A stretch of 64,000 nucleotides of DNA, from the NCBI RefSeq assembly GCF_001874645.1, contig NZ_CP017886.1, positions 620,001-684,000 on the forward strand. The letters are read 5' to 3'. Source of the DNA: Pseudomonas frederiksbergensis. GTDB taxonomy: Bacteria; Pseudomonadota; Gammaproteobacteria; Pseudomonadales; Pseudomonadaceae. The position numbers and the translations under genes are program-made. Position 1 is the first letter of the stretch. Each line of letters begins with the position of its first letter. This document shows positions 8,177-16,251 of the stretch, one piece after another. The notes beneath the pieces are model-generated. The model saw nothing but the letters and a program-made list of their open reading frames with translations. It was not told where the DNA came from and ran no database searches.

Positions 8177-8871
8177 GTGCGCTCTCCATAAAACTTGTTG
8201 CAGATAAACCCGGCACTCATCCCCAGCAAACCGGCCAGCACCAGCGCCGAGCCCCAGTGCCAGTAGTTGAACAGCACCGAGCAGAACAGCGAAACCGCCA
8301 CGCAGACAACCGTCGGAACGTTGCGCACCACCGGGGTGATCAACGCGATAAATGTGGCCACGATGGAAAAATCCAGACCCAGATGCTCAAGGCCCGGAAT
8401 GCTGCTACCCAGCACAATCCCGGCCAGGGTGAAGAGATTCCATGCCACATAAAAGGTCAGGCCCACCCCGAGGGCGTACCAGCGATTGAATTGCCGTTGC
8501 TCAAATTGACTGGTCAACGCGAACAGTTCATCGGTGAGCAAAAAGCCCAGTCCTACCCGCCAGCGACCTGGCAACGGCGAAACCACCGGACGCAGGCTCA
8601 TGCCGTACAGCAGGTGTTGCGATGTCAGGAGCAAGGTAGTCAGCAGGATCGAGAAGATCCCGGCGCCGCCCTTGAGCATACCGATCGCGACCAACTGCGC
8701 AGCGCCAGCAAAGACAATGCCCGACAGGCCCTGGCCTTGCAGTGGAGTGAGGTTGGCCTCAATGGCCATCGAACCCGCCAACAGCCCCCACGGCGCAGTC
8801 GCCAGCGACAAGGGCATTACGGCAGCGGCACCGCGCAGGAAAGCACTGCGCGGCAATAGATTGTCAGACAT
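8173..8871 (-). CDS. azlC: AzlC family branched-chain amino-acid exporter, large subunit
   Basis: A 232-residue inner-membrane protein of the AzlC (YgaZ) family. Family features are the N-terminal FLRGAAAVMPLSLATAPWG, the GLSGIVFAGAAQLVAIGML segment, and LLTSQHLLYGMSLRP. AzlC and AzlD together export branched-chain amino acids or their analogues. It is the first gene of the two-gene minus-strand operon. No regulator gene is adjacent. Confidence 0.88.
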   Translation of the reverse strand: MSDNLLPRSAFLRGAAAVMPLSLATAPWGLLAGSMAIEANLTPLQGQGLSGIVFAGAAQLVAIGMLKGGAGIFSILLTTLLLTSQHLLYGMSLRPVVSPLPGRWRVGLGFLLTDELFALTSQFEQRQFNRWYALGVGLTFYVAWNLFTLAGIVLGSSIPGLEHLGLDFSIVATFIALITPVVRNVPTVVCVAVSLFCSVLFNYWHWGSALVLAGLLGMSAGFICNKFYGERT

Positions 8872-9173
8872 AGCTCTCTACAACGAAGGAAAGGTCGCTA
8901 ACTGTGTCAGCCGATCAGCCTCCTGTCTTGAACAATCTTGCGCAATTGCACGTCGAGCCTGGTGGTTGAGCGCAAACAGATAAAAAGTACGGTTCGATAG
9001 ACAAGGCAGTGACAAGAGATGGTCTATTTTTAATGAGTGCCGACGTCGGGTCGTTTGAGCGCAGGTGAACCTTATCGCCGGATACCCGGTCGATAGGTGC
9101 AGCCTGGCCAGGTTTGCCGGTGACCCCGTCGGTGGTTAACCACTGGCCCGTTTCATTTGCTGGAGAACACCCC
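8872..9173. other. Intergenic region between azlCD and pcs
   Basis: A divergent promoter region. I see no convincing small gene, terminator or repeat. A TTG-started extension of the pcs reading frame at 9114 exists but has no ribosome site. Confidence 0.4.
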
Positions 9174-9893
9174 TTGATATCGACCCGACGCATGGCCACG
9201 CTCAAAGCCTGGGGCGCCCACGGTTTTACCGCAACCGGCGTGGTGACCGCCTTCCTGGCGACCCTCGCCTTGTTCGATAACCAGCCCAGAGCCTGCTTGC
9301 TGTGGCTGGGCGTGGCGCTGATCGTCGATGGTGTGGACGGCTCGCTGGCGCGCAAGGTCAATGTCCAGACGGTACTGCCACATCTCGACGGGTCCGTGCT
9401 GGATCTGGTCATCGACTACCTGACCTATGTGTTCATCCCGGCCTTGTTCATCTACCGTTACATCGACTTGCCGGCCTACACCCCGCTGCTGACCACCTCG
9501 GTGATCCTGGTCTCATCGCTCTATTGCTTCTGCAACGTCAACATGAAAAGCAAGGACAACTACTTCCAGGGTTTCCCTGCCGCGTGGAACGTCGTCACCC
9601 TGTGCCTCTATATCATTGCGCCGACACCCTGGCTGACGTTGCTCACCATCATTGGCCTGGCGCTGTTGACGGTGACCCGGATGAAGTTCCTTCACCCGTT
9701 TCGAGTGCGGCGATTCATGCCGATCAACATTGCCGTGACGTCCATCTGGTTGCTGTGCAGCCTGTCACTGGTCCTCAACCACCCGACCGTCAACCCTTTG
9801 GTCATGGGACTGTGGCTGGCGATGTCGGCTTACTTTCTGGGGATCTGCATCTGCCGCACGGCCGCGGACTGGCTTGAGCGCACCCATCATTAA
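9174..9893 (+). CDS. pcs: Phosphatidylcholine synthase
   Basis: A 239-residue CDP-alcohol phosphotransferase with about eight membrane segments. It makes phosphatidylcholine directly from CDP-diacylglycerol and choline. The catalytic motif is present as DGVDGSLARK followed by HLDGSVLDLVIDYLTY, the spacing and DYLTYVFIPAL context typical of bacterial Pcs rather than PgsA or PssA. The start is an unusual TTG at 9174, favoured by TGGAGAA 8 bases upstream; a first ATG at 9192 would lose only six residues. It is likely monocistronic or joined to the DUF488 gene 10 bases downstream. Confidence 0.88.
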   Translation: MISTRRMATLKAWGAHGFTATGVVTAFLATLALFDNQPRACLLWLGVALIVDGVDGSLARKVNVQTVLPHLDGSVLDLVIDYLTYVFIPALFIYRYIDLPAYTPLLTTSVILVSSLYCFCNVNMKSKDNYFQGFPAAWNVVTLCLYIIAPTPWLTLLTIIGLALLTVTRMKFLHPFRVRRFMPINIAVTSIWLLCSLSLVLNHPTVNPLVMGLWLAMSAYFLGICICRTAADWLERTHH

Positions 9894-9903
9894 TGGAGCA
9901 TGA

Positions 9904-10305
9904 ATGCCTATCCATATCGTGCAATTGGGCTCGCCCCGAACACCCCATGAAGGCCTGCGCCTGGGCACGGTCCGCCGCCCACCTCGCGGCGTTCCGAAAG
10001 CCGAATTCGCCAGCCGCGACTTCTACGACACCTGGGTCCCCGTCCTGTCTCCCAGCGCAGAGCTGGTAGCAGAAGCAAAAGCCGCGGAAGACGAAAAAGA
10101 CTGGGAAACCTTTCGACGTAAATTCAAGGCTGAAATGAACCACCCTGCCCCCTGCCAACTGCTGGATCTGTTGGCCGCCCTGTCCCATCAAACGTCGCTG
10201 GCCATCGGTTGCTACTGCAAGGAAGAACGCCACTGCCATCGTTCGGTGTTGCGAGAACTGCTGATTGCGCGTGGGGCACAGGTTGTAGCGCCTCAAGAGG
10301 TGTAA
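9904..10305 (+). CDS. DUF488 family protein
   Basis: A 133-residue soluble protein of the DUF488/YeaO family. Diagnostic elements are the N-terminal IVQLGSPRTPHEGLRLGTVRR and the C-terminal cysteine/histidine-rich CYCKEERHCHRSVLRELL. The function of the family is not known; the Cys/His motif may bind a metal. TGGAGCATGA supplies the ribosome site. It follows pcs by 10 bases and may be cotranscribed with it. Confidence 0.8.
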   Translation: MPIHIVQLGSPRTPHEGLRLGTVRRPPRGVPKAEFASRDFYDTWVPVLSPSAELVAEAKAAEDEKDWETFRRKFKAEMNHPAPCQLLDLLAALSHQTSLAIGCYCKEERHCHRSVLRELLIARGAQVVAPQEV

Positions 10306-10650
10306 CTGGGTGTTTGCATCGGGGACGTTTGCGACGGGATGTGAGTGGCAGAGTTCAGCCAGCAGCGGTCATCCATAATGCCCGTGACTGACTGCGTCAG
10401 AGTGTTTAGATGCGCTATCGGAGCAAGCCATTGCTCACGTTGAAGTCGCAACGTATCCCCAGGGAGCGGATACCCAGTACTGCGACCGCTGTATGACGTT
10501 TTGTCAGTCAATCTGTATCTAACGTTCTCCCTTTGACCGCCCTACTATCGTCCGCTCCATCCAGGTGCATACCTCAGAGATGGCGAAAGCTGTTTTATAC
10601 CGATTTAGCGGAGCTTCCAATTCGTTATCTCTTCCTTTAGGAGTTACGCC
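10306..10650. other. Intergenic region
   Basis: This stretch holds a 72-codon minus-strand frame (10293-10511) without a ribosome site or family resemblance, which I do not accept as a gene. TTTAGGAG just before 10651 is the ribosome site of the LysE gene. No repeat or terminator was recognised. Confidence 0.4.
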
Positions 10651-11286
10651 ATGCCCGAACTGTCCAACCTGCTTGCCTACGGCCTGATATCACTCGGCAT
10701 GGTGCTGACTCCCGGCCCGAACATGATCTATCTCATCTCGCGATCGATCTGCCAGGGACGAATGGCCGGACTGGTTTCCCTGGGCGGTGTGGCGTTGGGT
10801 TTCGTCGTTTATATGTTTTGCGCCGCATTGGGCATCACAGCCCTGGTCCTGGCGGTTCCTTATGCGTATGACGCCCTGCGACTCGGCGGCGCGCTCTATC
10901 TGCTCTACCTGGCCTGGCAGGCGGTCAAGCCCGGCGGCCGTTCTCCGTTCCAGGTGCGCGACCTGCCCAAGGACAGCCCGCGCAAGCTGTTCATGATGGG
11001 CTTTGTCACCAACCTGCTGAATCCCAAAATCGCAGTCATGTATTTGTCGCTGCTGCCCCAGTTCATCGACCCCGCCGACCACGGCAGCGTGCTGGCGCAA
11101 TCCATCGTGCTTGGCCTTACGCAGATCGTCATTAGCGTGAGCGTCAACGCGCTGATTGCCATCATGGCTGGCTCCATCGCGACATTTCTCGCAAGCAGGC
11201 CCGTGTGGCAGATCGTGCAACGCTGGCTGATGGGGACGGTCCTCGCAGGCTTGGCCGTGCGCATGGTCGTCGAAGGGCGGCGCTAA
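10651..11286 (+). CDS. LysE/RhtB family amino-acid exporter
   Basis: A 211-residue inner-membrane protein with six predicted helices. The RhtB/LysE signature is at the N-terminus (YGLISLGMVLTPGPNMIYLISRS), and the family motif LMGFVTNLLNPKIAVMYL follows near residue 115. Members export amino acids such as threonine, homoserine or lysine. TTTAGGAG 11 bases before the ATG is a strong ribosome site. It stands alone, convergent with the LysR gene. Confidence 0.9.
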   Translation: MPELSNLLAYGLISLGMVLTPGPNMIYLISRSICQGRMAGLVSLGGVALGFVVYMFCAALGITALVLAVPYAYDALRLGGALYLLYLAWQAVKPGGRSPFQVRDLPKDSPRKLFMMGFVTNLLNPKIAVMYLSLLPQFIDPADHGSVLAQSIVLGLTQIVISVSVNALIAIMAGSIATFLASRPVWQIVQRWLMGTVLAGLAVRMVVEGRR

Positions 11287-11501
11287 ATCGGGCTGTTTGC
11301 GGTTGGTGCGGGCGCGGTAGACCTGCGTCGCCCGGATTTGAGAGCGGCCCCGATGCATCGTGCCAGGCGCGCTAGAAAAAGATCCGAGCGGGTTACCGCC
11401 CCCCCCGCATAGGGTGAACCGCCCCACGCCTGGATAAACCTGCTGGCAGCCTTTGATTGGCTCAAGGCCGTCACACAATCATCGCTATACGATGTGTATG
11501 G

Positions 11502-12458
11502 TCAGCCCATCTCCTGTAACCCAGCTTTGATAAGCGGTAACGCATGCTTTCGATCAAGGCTTTCGCCAAAGCCACGAATCACCTCCAACAACGACTTCAC
11601 CCGCAGCGGCAGATTCCCGGCCGGGTACACCGCGTGCATCTGCGGGCTCTCACCGCCGCTGGAGGTGAGCGTGTACTCGGGACAGACCCGGAGCAGGCGC
11701 CCCGCTTCCACTTCGGGCTCCGCCAGCCAGTCCGCCAGACGGGCAATCCCCATGCCTGCCAGGGCCGCCTGGAACACCGCCACACCTGAGCTGAAACGAA
11801 ACTTCGGATGAACCCGAAAGCTGAAGGCCTGCTCCTCACTGCGAAAATTCCACTCCTTGAGAATCCGCGGCGCCGTATGCAGGATCAGCGAGTGCGCCTC
11901 CAGCGCCTCGATGGAGTCGGGCATCCCGCGCCGCTCCAGATACCCGGGGCTGGCATACAGGTAACGTGAATAACTCCAGAGCGGAAATCCGATCAGGTCA
12001 CTGGATTGCGGAAACGCGCCGCGAATCGAGAAGTCCAGCTTGCTCTTGGCCGGGTCGATGCTCTCATCGGTAAAAATCACATCGACGTGCACGTCTGGAT
12101 AACGCTCGCAGTACTGCGCGATCAATCGGGGCAATACCCCGTGTCCGAGAATCTCCGGGGCGGAAAAGCGGATCCAGCCGTAGGCCAGGCCACTGAGACC
12201 GGCCAGGTCTTCATCCGCCTCACGTTGCAGATCCAGCATTTTGTAAGCGTGGAGCAACAAGCGCTCACCTGCCTCGGTCAAGCTCACGGCATTGGACGAG
12301 CGATTGAACAACTTGACCCCGACACTTTCCTCCAGGGCTTGAACGGCACGGGTCAGCGAGCTTGGGGAGCGCCCCAGAGTACGTGCCGCCGCGACGAAAC
12401 TGCGCTTGCGAGCCACCGCCGAAAAGGCTTCAAGCTCCCCCAACATATCCAGTGCCAC
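11502..12458 (-). CDS. LysR family transcriptional regulator
   Basis: A regulator of about 318 residues with an N-terminal winged HTH (LEAFSAVARKRSFVAAARTL, then SPSSLTRAVQALEESVG) and a periplasmic-binding-like effector domain. It is divergent from the TSUP gene at 12581, the classical arrangement for a LysR activator and its target. The start is ambiguous. A GTG at 12458 has GAGGTGG 6 bases upstream and is preferred; ATG at 12446 and ATG at 12470 are alternatives. Confidence 0.88.
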   Translation of the reverse strand: MALDMLGELEAFSAVARKRSFVAAARTLGRSPSSLTRAVQALEESVGVKLFNRSSNAVSLTEAGERLLLHAYKMLDLQREADEDLAGLSGLAYGWIRFSAPEILGHGVLPRLIAQYCERYPDVHVDVIFTDESIDPAKSKLDFSIRGAFPQSSDLIGFPLWSYSRYLYASPGYLERRGMPDSIEALEAHSLILHTAPRILKEWNFRSEEQAFSFRVHPKFRFSSGVAVFQAALAGMGIARLADWLAEPEVEAGRLLRVCPEYTLTSSGGESPQMHAVYPAGNLPLRVKSLLEVIRGFGESLDRKHALPLIKAGLQEMG

Positions 12459-12580
12459 ACACCACCTCATTGCATTTTCCACAACGTGGCATTGCAACAC
12501 AAAAAAGGTCCTTCCGTTAACCTTCTCGTTCAACCCACAAGGATGCAGGCACCAACCCTTCATCGTCAGAGTCTGATTTC

Positions 12581-13339
12581 ATGATCGATATTGTCATCCT
12601 TTGCGTGTTCGCCTTCGCCGCCGGCCTCATCGATGCGGCGGTGGGCGGCGGCGGACTGATCCAGATACCCGCGCTGTTCAACCTGCTGCCCACAGCACAA
12701 CCGGCGGCGCTGCTGGGTACCAACAAGGTCGCGGCAGCCTGCGGCACTGCATTCGCGGCCCGGTCGTTCGTGCGCAAAGTGGTGATCAACTGGGGTCTGG
12801 TGATCCCCGCCGCCGGTGCGGCCTTTGTCATGGCCTTCTTCGGAGCGGCCACCGTGTCGTCCGTGCCTCAGTCGGTGATACGGCCGGCGGTGCTGGTGTT
12901 GATCGTGCTGATGGCGATCTACACCTTCTGGAAAAAGGACTTCGGCGCCCTGCACAAACCCATGCACATCGGTACCAAGGAGAAACTGCTGGCGATCGTC
13001 ATCGGCGGTGCCATCGGTTTCTACGACGGTCTGTTCGGCCCCGGCACTGGCAGCTTCCTGATCTTCCTGTTTATCCGCTGCTTCGCCTTCGACTTCCTGC
13101 ATGCCTCGGCGTCAGCCAAACTGGTGAACATCGCGACCAACATAGCGGCGCTGATATTCTTCATTCCGACGGGTAATGTGCTCTACCTGATCGCCATCCC
13201 CATGGCGGCATTCAACATCCTGGGCGCGCTGACCGGCACCTGGCTGGCGGTTCATAAAGGCGTGCCCTTTGTCCGGGCCCTGTTCCTGGTATTGCTGGTG
13301 ATCCTCATCAGCAAACTGTCCTACGACCTGTTCCTGTAA
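12581..13339 (+). CDS. TSUP family transporter (YfcA type)
   Basis: A 252-residue polytopic membrane protein, YfcA-like. It carries the TSUP motif AAGLIDAAVGGGGLIQIPAL at the N-terminus and the second-repeat motif GFYDGLFGPGTGSFLIF. The two repeats of about four helices are complete. The substrate is unknown; the family exports small anions or sulfur compounds. It is probably controlled by the divergent LysR protein and is followed 16 bases later by the YbaK gene. Confidence 0.88.
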   Translation: MIDIVILCVFAFAAGLIDAAVGGGGLIQIPALFNLLPTAQPAALLGTNKVAAACGTAFAARSFVRKVVINWGLVIPAAGAAFVMAFFGAATVSSVPQSVIRPAVLVLIVLMAIYTFWKKDFGALHKPMHIGTKEKLLAIVIGGAIGFYDGLFGPGTGSFLIFLFIRCFAFDFLHASASAKLVNIATNIAALIFFIPTGNVLYLIAIPMAAFNILGALTGTWLAVHKGVPFVRALFLVLLVILISKLSYDLFL

Positions 13340-13355
13340 ATCTGAGGAATACCGC

Positions 13356-13835
13356 ATGTATCCCATGTTCGATCGCCTGGTAGCACTACTCGATGCCCGC
13401 GCAGCCTCCTACCGGGTGTTGATGCACGATGCCGAGGGCCAGTCGGCGCGGGTTGCCGAAATCCGTGGCACCGAGCCCGGCCAAGGCGCGAAAGCCATGC
13501 TCTGCTCGCTCAAGGGTCAGGCCGAACCGTATGCCCTGGTGATACTGCCGGGGGACCAGAAGCTCGACATGAAGAAGGTCGGAGCAGCCCTGGGCGGGAA
13601 AAAAGCCGAACTGGTGAAGGCCGAAACCGCCATGAGACTGACCGGATGCCAGATCGGCGCCATCCCTCCTTTCGTCTTTGATGAGCGGATTCAATTGATC
13701 GTCGACCCGACCCTGACCACGGGCTACGGCGAAATCGCCTTCAACGCCGGTCGGCTGGATGCGTCAATGGTGCTCGATACGCAGGATTATCTGGCGATTG
13801 CCAAGCCTCGGTTGCTGGATATCACCCAGGCCTGA
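13356..13835 (+). CDS. YbaK/EbsC (ProX-like) aminoacyl-tRNA deacylase family
   Basis: A 159-residue protein with the YbaK/prolyl-tRNA editing fold. Recognisable segments are SARVAEIRGTEPGQGAKAML, VILPGDQKLDMKKVGAALGG and QIGAIPPFVF, the last being the conserved GxxPP loop. The family hydrolyses mischarged Ala- or Cys-tRNA(Pro) in trans. CTGAGGAA precedes the ATG. It is adjacent to and codirectional with the TSUP exporter gene and may be cotranscribed, although the roles are not obviously linked. Confidence 0.82.
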   Translation: MYPMFDRLVALLDARAASYRVLMHDAEGQSARVAEIRGTEPGQGAKAMLCSLKGQAEPYALVILPGDQKLDMKKVGAALGGKKAELVKAETAMRLTGCQIGAIPPFVFDERIQLIVDPTLTTGYGEIAFNAGRLDASMVLDTQDYLAIAKPRLLDITQA

Positions 13836-13853
13836 GAACACTGCTACTGCGTG

Positions 13854-14096
13854 GGGGGAATGCCGCTCAAGCAAGGCCGACCATGCCCTCATTCGATAGC
13901 GTTCTGCGCAATCGAAATGGCGAAATCCTGTTTTCAACGCGTCCTTGACCGTCTGTGTTCTGACGGTGAGATCCCGAAACAGCGCGCCAACCCCTACGGC
14001 CGGCATTTCACCAGAGCAGAGGACAAGAGGAAGCTTTGCATCGCGAAGCGCATCGTAAAATGGATGCCGATCTCGAAACGCGTCTGCGGGCAGCAA
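13854..14096 (-). pseudogene. Aldo/keto reductase N-terminal fragment
   Basis: On the minus strand this reads KLPLVLCSGEMPAVGVGAL, then TVKDALKTGFRHFDCAERYR. That matches the N-terminal cofactor/active-site part of aldo/keto reductases (SGxxMPAxGxG, then AVKxALxxGxRHxDCAxxY with the catalytic Asp and Tyr). Only about 60 of some 280-320 residues remain. After ERYR the similarity fades, and the frame runs into the ybaK-like gene. No ribosome site was recognised. It is a decayed remnant lying next to the tRNA-Gln gene. Confidence 0.7.
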
Positions 14097-14140
14097 TCGA
14101 TTCCGGCGAACTTACGGGCGATCAGGTTCGAATAGGAAAA

Positions 14141-14215
14141 TGGCAGGGGCGGCTGGATTCGAACCAACGCATGGCAGGATCAAAACCTGCTGCCTTACCG
14201 CTTGGCGACGCCCCT
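14141..14215 (-). tRNA. tRNA-Gln (anticodon TTG)
   Basis: Read on the minus strand: acceptor AGGGGCG pairs with CGCCCCT followed by GCCA. The anticodon stem GCAGG/CCTGC encloses the loop TTTTGAT, so the anticodon is TTG. The T-loop is GGTTCGAATCC. The D-arm GCCAAGCGGTAAGGC is that of glutamine tRNAs. It is 75 bases long including an encoded CCA. Confidence 0.96.
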
Positions 14216-14354
14216 TTATCTGTTGTTGCAAGCCCTGTGAGGACCTCTGCAAGAACGCGCCGTAATCTATCAACTTTCGCCTCGCCTGGGAAGCCAAAAA
14301 CAACACAAATTTGTTTTAAAACAGCTACTTATTACTATTGAACGAAGTAAAGAG

Positions 14355-14396
14355 CCCTCCCTTGCCCTAGCCTGGGGCAACCGTTGCATGGGAGGG
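14355..14396 (-). terminator. Terminator of the peroxiredoxin gene
   Basis: On the minus strand, CCCTCCC pairs with GGGAGGG around an inner TTGCCC/GGGCAA hairpin, followed by CTCTTTACTT. It starts 12 bases after the stop codon of the peroxiredoxin gene. Confidence 0.65.
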
Positions 14397-14408
14397 ACGG
14401 TGGGTGAG

Positions 14409-15062
14409 CTACTTCGGTTGTGCCACGGTGCGCAAATAAGGTTTCAACGTCTTGAAGCCCTGCGGGTACTTCTTCCTGGCCTCCTCGTCGGACACCGACG
14501 TGGGAATGATGACGTCCTCACCCGGACGCCAGTTCACTGGGGTGGCGACTGTATGCTTGGCGTTTAATTGCAGAGAGTCGAGCAGGCGCAACACTTCATC
14601 GAAATTGCGCCCGGCACTCATTGGGTAGATCAGCATCGCCTTGACTTTCTTGTCCGGGCCGACGATGAACACAGAACGCACCGTGGCGTTGTCCACGGCG
14701 GTGCGTGAGCCGCCACTGGCATTCGGGTGAATCATGTCGTAGAGCTTCGCCACCACCAGGTTCTCGTCGCCGATCATCGGATAGTTGACCGCATGACCCT
14801 GGGTTTCTTCGATATCACCGAGCCAGGCCCGGTGGTCACTGACCGGGTCGACGCTGAGCCCGACTATCCTGGTGTTGCGCTTGTCGAACTCTGGCTTCAG
14901 TCCGGCCATATAACCGAGTTCAGTGGTACAGACAGGCGTGAAGTCCTTCGGATGCGAGAACAGGATGGCCCACTTGTCGCCAATCCACTCGTGGAAGTGG
15001 AGCGGGCCTTCAGTGCTTTCGGCGGTGAAATCCGGTGCTACATCACCAATGCGGATTGCCAT
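14409..15062 (-). CDS. lsfA: 1-Cys peroxiredoxin (Prx6 family, LsfA)
   Basis: A 217-residue thiol peroxidase that reduces hydrogen and organic peroxides. The peroxidatic cysteine is C45 in DFTPVCTTEL. There is no second cysteine in the protein, so it is a 1-Cys enzyme. The C-terminal dimerisation domain (NWRPGEDVIIPTSVSDEEA) is that of Prx6/LsfA. A longer frame starts at 15176, but AAGGAGATCGAAC places the true ATG at 15062. LsfA-type proteins in Pseudomonas are induced by oxidative stress and sulfate starvation. Confidence 0.93.
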   Translation of the reverse strand: MAIRIGDVAPDFTAESTEGPLHFHEWIGDKWAILFSHPKDFTPVCTTELGYMAGLKPEFDKRNTRIVGLSVDPVSDHRAWLGDIEETQGHAVNYPMIGDENLVVAKLYDMIHPNASGGSRTAVDNATVRSVFIVGPDKKVKAMLIYPMSAGRNFDEVLRLLDSLQLNAKHTVATPVNWRPGEDVIIPTSVSDEEARKKYPQGFKTLKPYLRTVAQPK

Positions 15063-15383
15063 GTTCGATCTCCTTACAGTGATGGGTAGGGAAGTTGTCA
15101 GAGCCCTGACTGCGGGTCCGACGGCATTCGGTATCTGCGTAAAGCCTGTCAACGCGAACCAGTATAGGAGACGCACAAGACGTGGCCGCTACGGCCTGAT
15201 AGCCGTCTATCAGCCGTACCGAGCGAACAGTCGCTTGATGACCGCCCGTAACCCTGGATGGGCGTCAACTCATGCTTCGCTATGCTTAACGAAACACCGC
15301 TGGATCGGTTGAATGCGGGCTCCAGGCATGAGAGTCGGGAGCAAAGGTAGGGAGACAAGGCAGCCATTTGAACAGAGAATCGA
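15063..15383. other. Intergenic region with a hairpin
   Basis: This contains the lsfA promoter side. It also has a near-perfect inverted repeat at 15190-15218: TACGGCCTGATAG against CTATCAGCCGTA, with one bulged C and a 4-base loop. It has no T run. No gene is supported here. Confidence 0.45.
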
Positions 15384-15692
15384 ATGATGAAAATGCTACT
15401 GATGGTCGAGTGCCCGAATGAACCCTTCAACGCGCTCGTCAGAGCCGGGAAGATTGGCGAAGTCATCGGCCGTATCCTGGAAAGCATCAAACCGGAGGCT
15501 GCCTACTTTACCGAGCAGGATGGAATGCGCGGCGGGATTTTCCTGATCGACGTACAAGACTCATCCCAGATCCCCGGTTTTGCAGAACCCTTCTTTCTCA
15601 ACTTCCAGGCCACCTGCAAGTTCCGTCTTGTCATGACCCCACAGGACCTGCAAAAGGCCGGTCTCGAAGCGCTCGGAAAAACATGGGGGTGA
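15384..15692 (+). CDS. Hypothetical small protein, possibly DUF3303-like
   Basis: A 102-residue soluble protein that begins with a beta strand (MMKMLLMVECPNEPFNALV) and reads like a ferredoxin-like alpha/beta fold (IKPEAAYFTEQDGMRGGIFLIDVQDSSQIPGF). It resembles the small DUF3303-type stress proteins in length and pattern, but this is not secure. The start has ATGATGAAAATG, and only a weak ribosome site (AGAGAATCG) is seen. It stands alone between lsfA and the next small gene. Confidence 0.6.
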   Translation: MMKMLLMVECPNEPFNALVRAGKIGEVIGRILESIKPEAAYFTEQDGMRGGIFLIDVQDSSQIPGFAEPFFLNFQATCKFRLVMTPQDLQKAGLEALGKTWG

Positions 15693-15793
15693 GGAGCGAT
15701 CGGTTCGGGGCGGTCATGTCCGCCCCAAACCATCATCAAGTCGCGACAAACCCGATGGGCAATAGCGGTTGCGGGTAGCTATGATTGGAGACC

Positions 15794-16195
15794 ATGACAG
15801 CCTCTCTCCAGATTCGACAACCCTGCCCGCCCGGTGCCTGCGACTGCAGGCGTGAACAGTTGCCGGACATACCCAGCGCGGATTTGCGCATCCTGCACCT
15901 GACCCGCCAGGAGGAAAAGCGCTTGCTCGACCGGCTGGAAAATCTTCAGAGCCTGGCCGACCTCGAGCATATGCAGCGTCGGATGTACGAGCAGTTAGGC
16001 ATTCGTCTGCAAATCACCCCGAGCGTGCACGAAGTGCGCAGCATGCGCGGTATCGGTATTCAGCTCCTGGACCTGCCCGGACTGTGCCGCAAAACCCGCC
16101 AGTCGATCCCGGCCGCCATTCGCCGCGGTTTGGAAAAGCACCCGGAGATTGCCTACGAACTGCTCAACGCTCACGACCTTTTGCGCGATGCCTGA
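15794..16195 (+). CDS. Hypothetical protein with N-terminal cysteine cluster
   Basis: A 133-residue soluble protein of unknown function. The N-terminus holds CPPGACDCRREQL, a C-x5-C-x-C cluster that could bind a metal or form a disulfide. The rest is strongly charged and helical (LTRQEEKRLLDRLENLQSL; AAIRRGLEKHPEIAYELL). GGAG just before the ATG sets the start; a TTG 9 bases upstream is unlikely. Codon use matches the neighbours, so it looks like a real conserved Pseudomonas gene. Its 3' end converges on the MFS gene. Confidence 0.65.
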   Translation: MTASLQIRQPCPPGACDCRREQLPDIPSADLRILHLTRQEEKRLLDRLENLQSLADLEHMQRRMYEQLGIRLQITPSVHEVRSMRGIGIQLLDLPGLCRKTRQSIPAAIRRGLEKHPEIAYELLNAHDLLRDA

Positions 16196-16251
16196 GGTGC
16201 CCGCCCAGCGTGCGCCGCTTTCAATGGCGCAGCAATTTGCGCAATGGCACC

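Noticed and set aside
10293..10511. A 72-codon minus-strand frame in a gene gap
   Set aside because: No ribosome site, no recognisable domain, and overlap with the DUF488 stop codon. Treated as chance.
13851..14135. A 94-codon plus-strand frame next to tRNA-Gln
   Set aside because: The opposite strand encodes a clear aldo/keto reductase remnant, so this frame is its shadow.
14141..14215. An integrated element at tRNA-Gln
   Set aside because: No integrase, no duplicated tRNA 3' end and no phage gene is present within the window; only a gene fragment lies beside it.
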